This document shows, piece by piece, positions 61,939 to 64,000 of a stretch of 64,000 nucleotides of DNA. The DNA lies in contig JADQAV010000010.1 in the NCBI GenBank assembly GCA_019775845.1, positions 158,871-222,870 of the forward strand, in the 5' to 3' direction. The translations under genes and the position numbers were made by a program. This stretch comes from Myrmaecium sp. VS I D KN 1. Lineage: Eukaryota; Ascomycota; Dothideomycetes; Valsariales; Valsariaceae. Numbering within the stretch: position 1 is the first letter of the stretch; every line of letters starts with the position of its first letter. The notes beneath the pieces were generated by a model that was not told the origin of the DNA, did no database searches, and saw nothing but the letters and a program-made list of their open reading frames with translations.

Positions 61939-62653
61939 TCACTTGAACAGCCTGCCGATCATGTTCCCCGCAATATTTTTGGCCAATCCACCGCCGCTGA
62001 GCGCGCTCGAAGCAATATTGGTAGCCTGACCGAACTTGTCGCAGCGGGAGAAGGCGAGCGTGTTCGTGATGGTCAAGACCAGGGCGATCACTGCACGGTA
62101 ACAGAGCGGGTTAGCAAAAGCAATGAACGTCTCGACCTCGCATAAAGAGCCCATGTACACGTACCAACAAGAGTCAACCAGATGAACTCGAACCGGATGA
62201 TGGCGACGAGCGCCAGCGCGACCCACATCACGGGCTGCGAGTACAGCGCCAGCCAGAAGAAGCGCTTGTCCGTCGGGTTGATCGTGCGCGTCTCCGGGTC
62301 GGCCGACTCGAACACCCAGCGGGACTCGCCCGAGCCGGCGTCGACCTCGTTCCACCAGCGCAGCCCGACCAGGCGGCGCCCGGCGATGTTCTTGAGGTAG
62401 TAGAAGTCGGCCGCGAGCAGGAGGATCGTGATGATGAAGATCATGACGAAGTTGTCGGTGAAGAGGAGCCCGAAGAGGTAGACGAGGAGGCTGGCTGAGG
62501 TCGGAGGGGTCAGTTGTTGTCCGCGATGTAGGATAGGTGGTCCTCGGGCTGAGATGCGCAGAGCATACCTAGTCTGAAGGAGAGAAAGAAGATGAGGGTG
62601 ATTGGATGGCTACTGAGCCTCCAGCTCAGCGCGCCGGGTTGGGGTTGTTCCAT
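61939..62653 (-). CDS. TVP23: TVP23, Golgi membrane protein
   Basis: Family role: conserved multispanning membrane protein of late Golgi vesicles, linked to Yip-family proteins. Exons 62653-62569, 62494-62165 and 62090-61939; introns of 74 nt each (GTATGC and GTACGT donors); 188 residues. Four hydrophobic segments: [19 protein letters not shown] into [57 protein letters not shown] joined to [14 protein letters not shown]. The family signature lies between the second and third: [20 protein letters not shown], then [20 protein letters not shown]. The cytosolic tail ends GNMIGRLFK. Length agrees with yeast Tvp23 (about 199). Confidence 0.94.
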
Positions 62654-62974
62654 TTGGGCGGTGTGATGTCTTGATCTCTCGTAGCCTTCCCTTCCAAACG
62701 ACACGCTGGAGACCGCGCAATGCCCGCCGCCGCGTCAGAAGGGGATCGGAGTGCAGGTTGTTCCTTCCCGCTTATCGGTCGCTTGGACGGGAGTTCGGAA
62801 AGTTGCCGATCAGGCTGATGGGAATGTGGGGTAAGCTCCGCCGAGCTCCAGGAACATTGAGCCTCGGGAAAGCCAGAAATTATCTCAGTGAATTGCACGT
62901 AAACCTCCAGTGAAAAACATCTACTCTGAGTATCCTAAGCTGGGAAGGATACATACTCTAGAATATCCCATGAA
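62654..62974. promoter_or_regulatory. TVP23 / CitE-like divergent region
   Basis: 321 bp between outward-facing start codons. No clear TATA box or repeat. Confidence 0.4.
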
Positions 62975-64000
62975 ATGGCCGAACAAATCATTCGCCGAGC
63001 ACTATTATATGGCAAGCCGCTTCCCCACCATCTTCCCCATACTGTATTGCACAGCCTGCTAACCAGCCTACTCCACCATCAGTCCCCAGCTCCTCCAAGA
63101 AGATGCTGGACAAGTCGCGCGGCCTCACCGTCGACACTGTCATCTACGATCTTGAAGACTCCGTCACGCCCGGCCGCAAGCAGGAGGCTCGATCGCAGCT
63201 GCGAGACTTCCTCGACCAGCCGCGTGCAGAGCACATCCGCGAGCAAGCCGTCCGGATCAACAGCGTAGAGAGCGGCCTCGCGCTGGACGACCTTACGGAA
63301 GTGGTGAGTTTGATTCTGGCATGCACCGTTGCTCCTGTCCGTCCCAGAGCACAGGAAGTATCAAGAATCCTGACTCTAAAACACCTCACCTCCCAAACAG
63401 CTCAAAGCCCCTCACCTCGACGCCATCGTAGTCCCCAAAGTCACTTCCCCCTCAGACCTCCACTTCATCACCGACGTTCTCCGCCACAAGCTTCCTCACC
63501 GGCACCCAACAACAACAACCCCCTCATCCCAACATACCCATGGAAACCCCTCCAATCCACCGCCCATCCGCCTCCTCGCTCTCATCGAATCCGCCCGCGC
63601 CGTGCTCAACCTCCCCCACCTCTGCGCCAGCACCCCCTACCTCTCCGGCCTCATCTTCGCCGCCGAAGACTTCGCCCGGGACCTGTCGCTCACCCGCACG
63701 CCATCGCTACGGGAGTTCCTCTACGCCCGCTCCGCCGTCGTCACCGCCGCGCGCGCCTTCTGCCTGCCCTCCACCATCGACCTCGTCTGCACCGCCTACC
63801 GGGGCGAGGCCGGCACCGCCGCCGCCGCCGCCGCCGCCGCCCTGGCGCGCGAGTGCGCCGACGGCCGCCAGCTCGGCTTCAATGGCAAGCAGGTCATTCA
63901 CCCGGCTCAGGTGGAGACGGTTCAGCGGGCTTTCGGCCCCGTGGAGGAGGATGTTGTTTGGGCTGTTCGCGTCCTCGTTGCTGATGACAAGGCTGCCGCT
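62975..64000 (+). CDS. CitE/CLYBL-like HpcH/HpaI lyase (3' end outside window)
   Basis: Family role: cleavage of citramalyl-CoA, malyl-CoA or related beta-hydroxyacyl-CoA thioesters by a Mg-dependent TIM barrel, usually mitochondrial in eukaryotes. Exons 62975-63011, 63083-63303 and 63401 to the window edge; 286 residues visible. The first intron (63012-63082) has a GC donor (ATG/GCAAGC) with CTAAC branch and CATCAG acceptor; this gives LLYVPSSSKKMLDKSRGLTV, the expected family start. Then DTVIYDLEDSVTPGRKQEAR (acidic metal ligand region), AIVVPKVTSPSDL, LLALIESARAVLNLPHL (Glu ligand), LSGLIFAAEDFARDLSL and QLGFNGKQVIHPAQVE. A Thr/Pro/His-rich insert follows the third strand, and an eight-Ala run lies in the helix before the last strand. 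No stop before 64000. Substrate cannot be assigned from sequence. Confidence 0.9.

Overview
This is nuclear DNA of a filamentous ascomycete (Pezizomycotina). A Sordariomycete is my best guess, but I cannot prove the class from this window. The reasons are: GC-rich single-copy genes split by short introns (mostly 41-120 nt) with GT...CTAAC/CTGAC...AG signals; families typical of or restricted to such fungi (Vps3844/DUF3844, DUF3712, DUF3659 repeats, a Borealin_N protein with a long tail, a leaderless GH18 chitinase); and a dispersed single 5S rRNA gene. I see no transposon, viral fossil, CRISPR array or tRNA gene. The window is ordinary euchromatin with 26 protein genes, of which NPL4 (left edge) and a CitE-like lyase (right edge) run off the window.

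Layout. 1-7 kb: NPL4 and SEC66 head to head, then a Vps3844-type ER protein and an unrecognised, probably mitochondrial membrane protein head to head. 7.8-15.2 kb: UBE3D-like E2-binding protein, NmrA-like reductase, a conserved orphan of lipocalin-like size, and a DUF3712 membrane protein. 15.2-19 kb: 3.2 kb without genes, then a 5S rRNA gene that contains the only assembly gap. 19-25.8 kb: Borealin-N protein, RPN10, TRAPP subunit TRS23 and a tandem-UBC protein. 27-37 kb: WrbA/Pst2 flavodoxin-like quinone reductase, YTH1, GH18 chitinase, VPS53. 37.7-43 kb: a 1,746-residue protein with 14 DUF3659 repeats. 45.7-54 kb: cystathionine gamma-lyase, ORC3, 3-hydroxyanthranilate dioxygenase, CTR copper transporter, glycine-rich protein. 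54.6-64 kb: intronless BRR2, TVP23, CitE-like lyase.

The genes do not form a pathway cluster. They are housekeeping functions (ubiquitin-proteasome: NPL4, UBE3D-like, RPN10, tandem UBC; secretory traffic: SEC66, TRS23, VPS53, TVP23; RNA processing: YTH1, BRR2; chromosome biology: ORC3, Borealin-N; metabolism: CYS3, BNA1, CitE). Many are head-to-head pairs with 320-510 bp between start codons.

The most interesting signal is in the WrbA/Pst2 gene. Its stop codon is TGA followed by CTA, the strongest known readthrough context. The same frame then stays open for 76 more codons, with an Ala/Thr and poly-Gln linker, and ends exactly in a CaaX box (CLIL) preceded by another cysteine. This suggests a soluble form and a rare lipid-anchored form made from one mRNA. 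An in-frame alternative intron could produce the same ending.

Exon boundaries given below were read by eye from splice consensus, with the reading phase checked arithmetically across each junction. Start codons of TRS23 and the chitinase, and the 3' end of the tandem-UBC gene, remain open.
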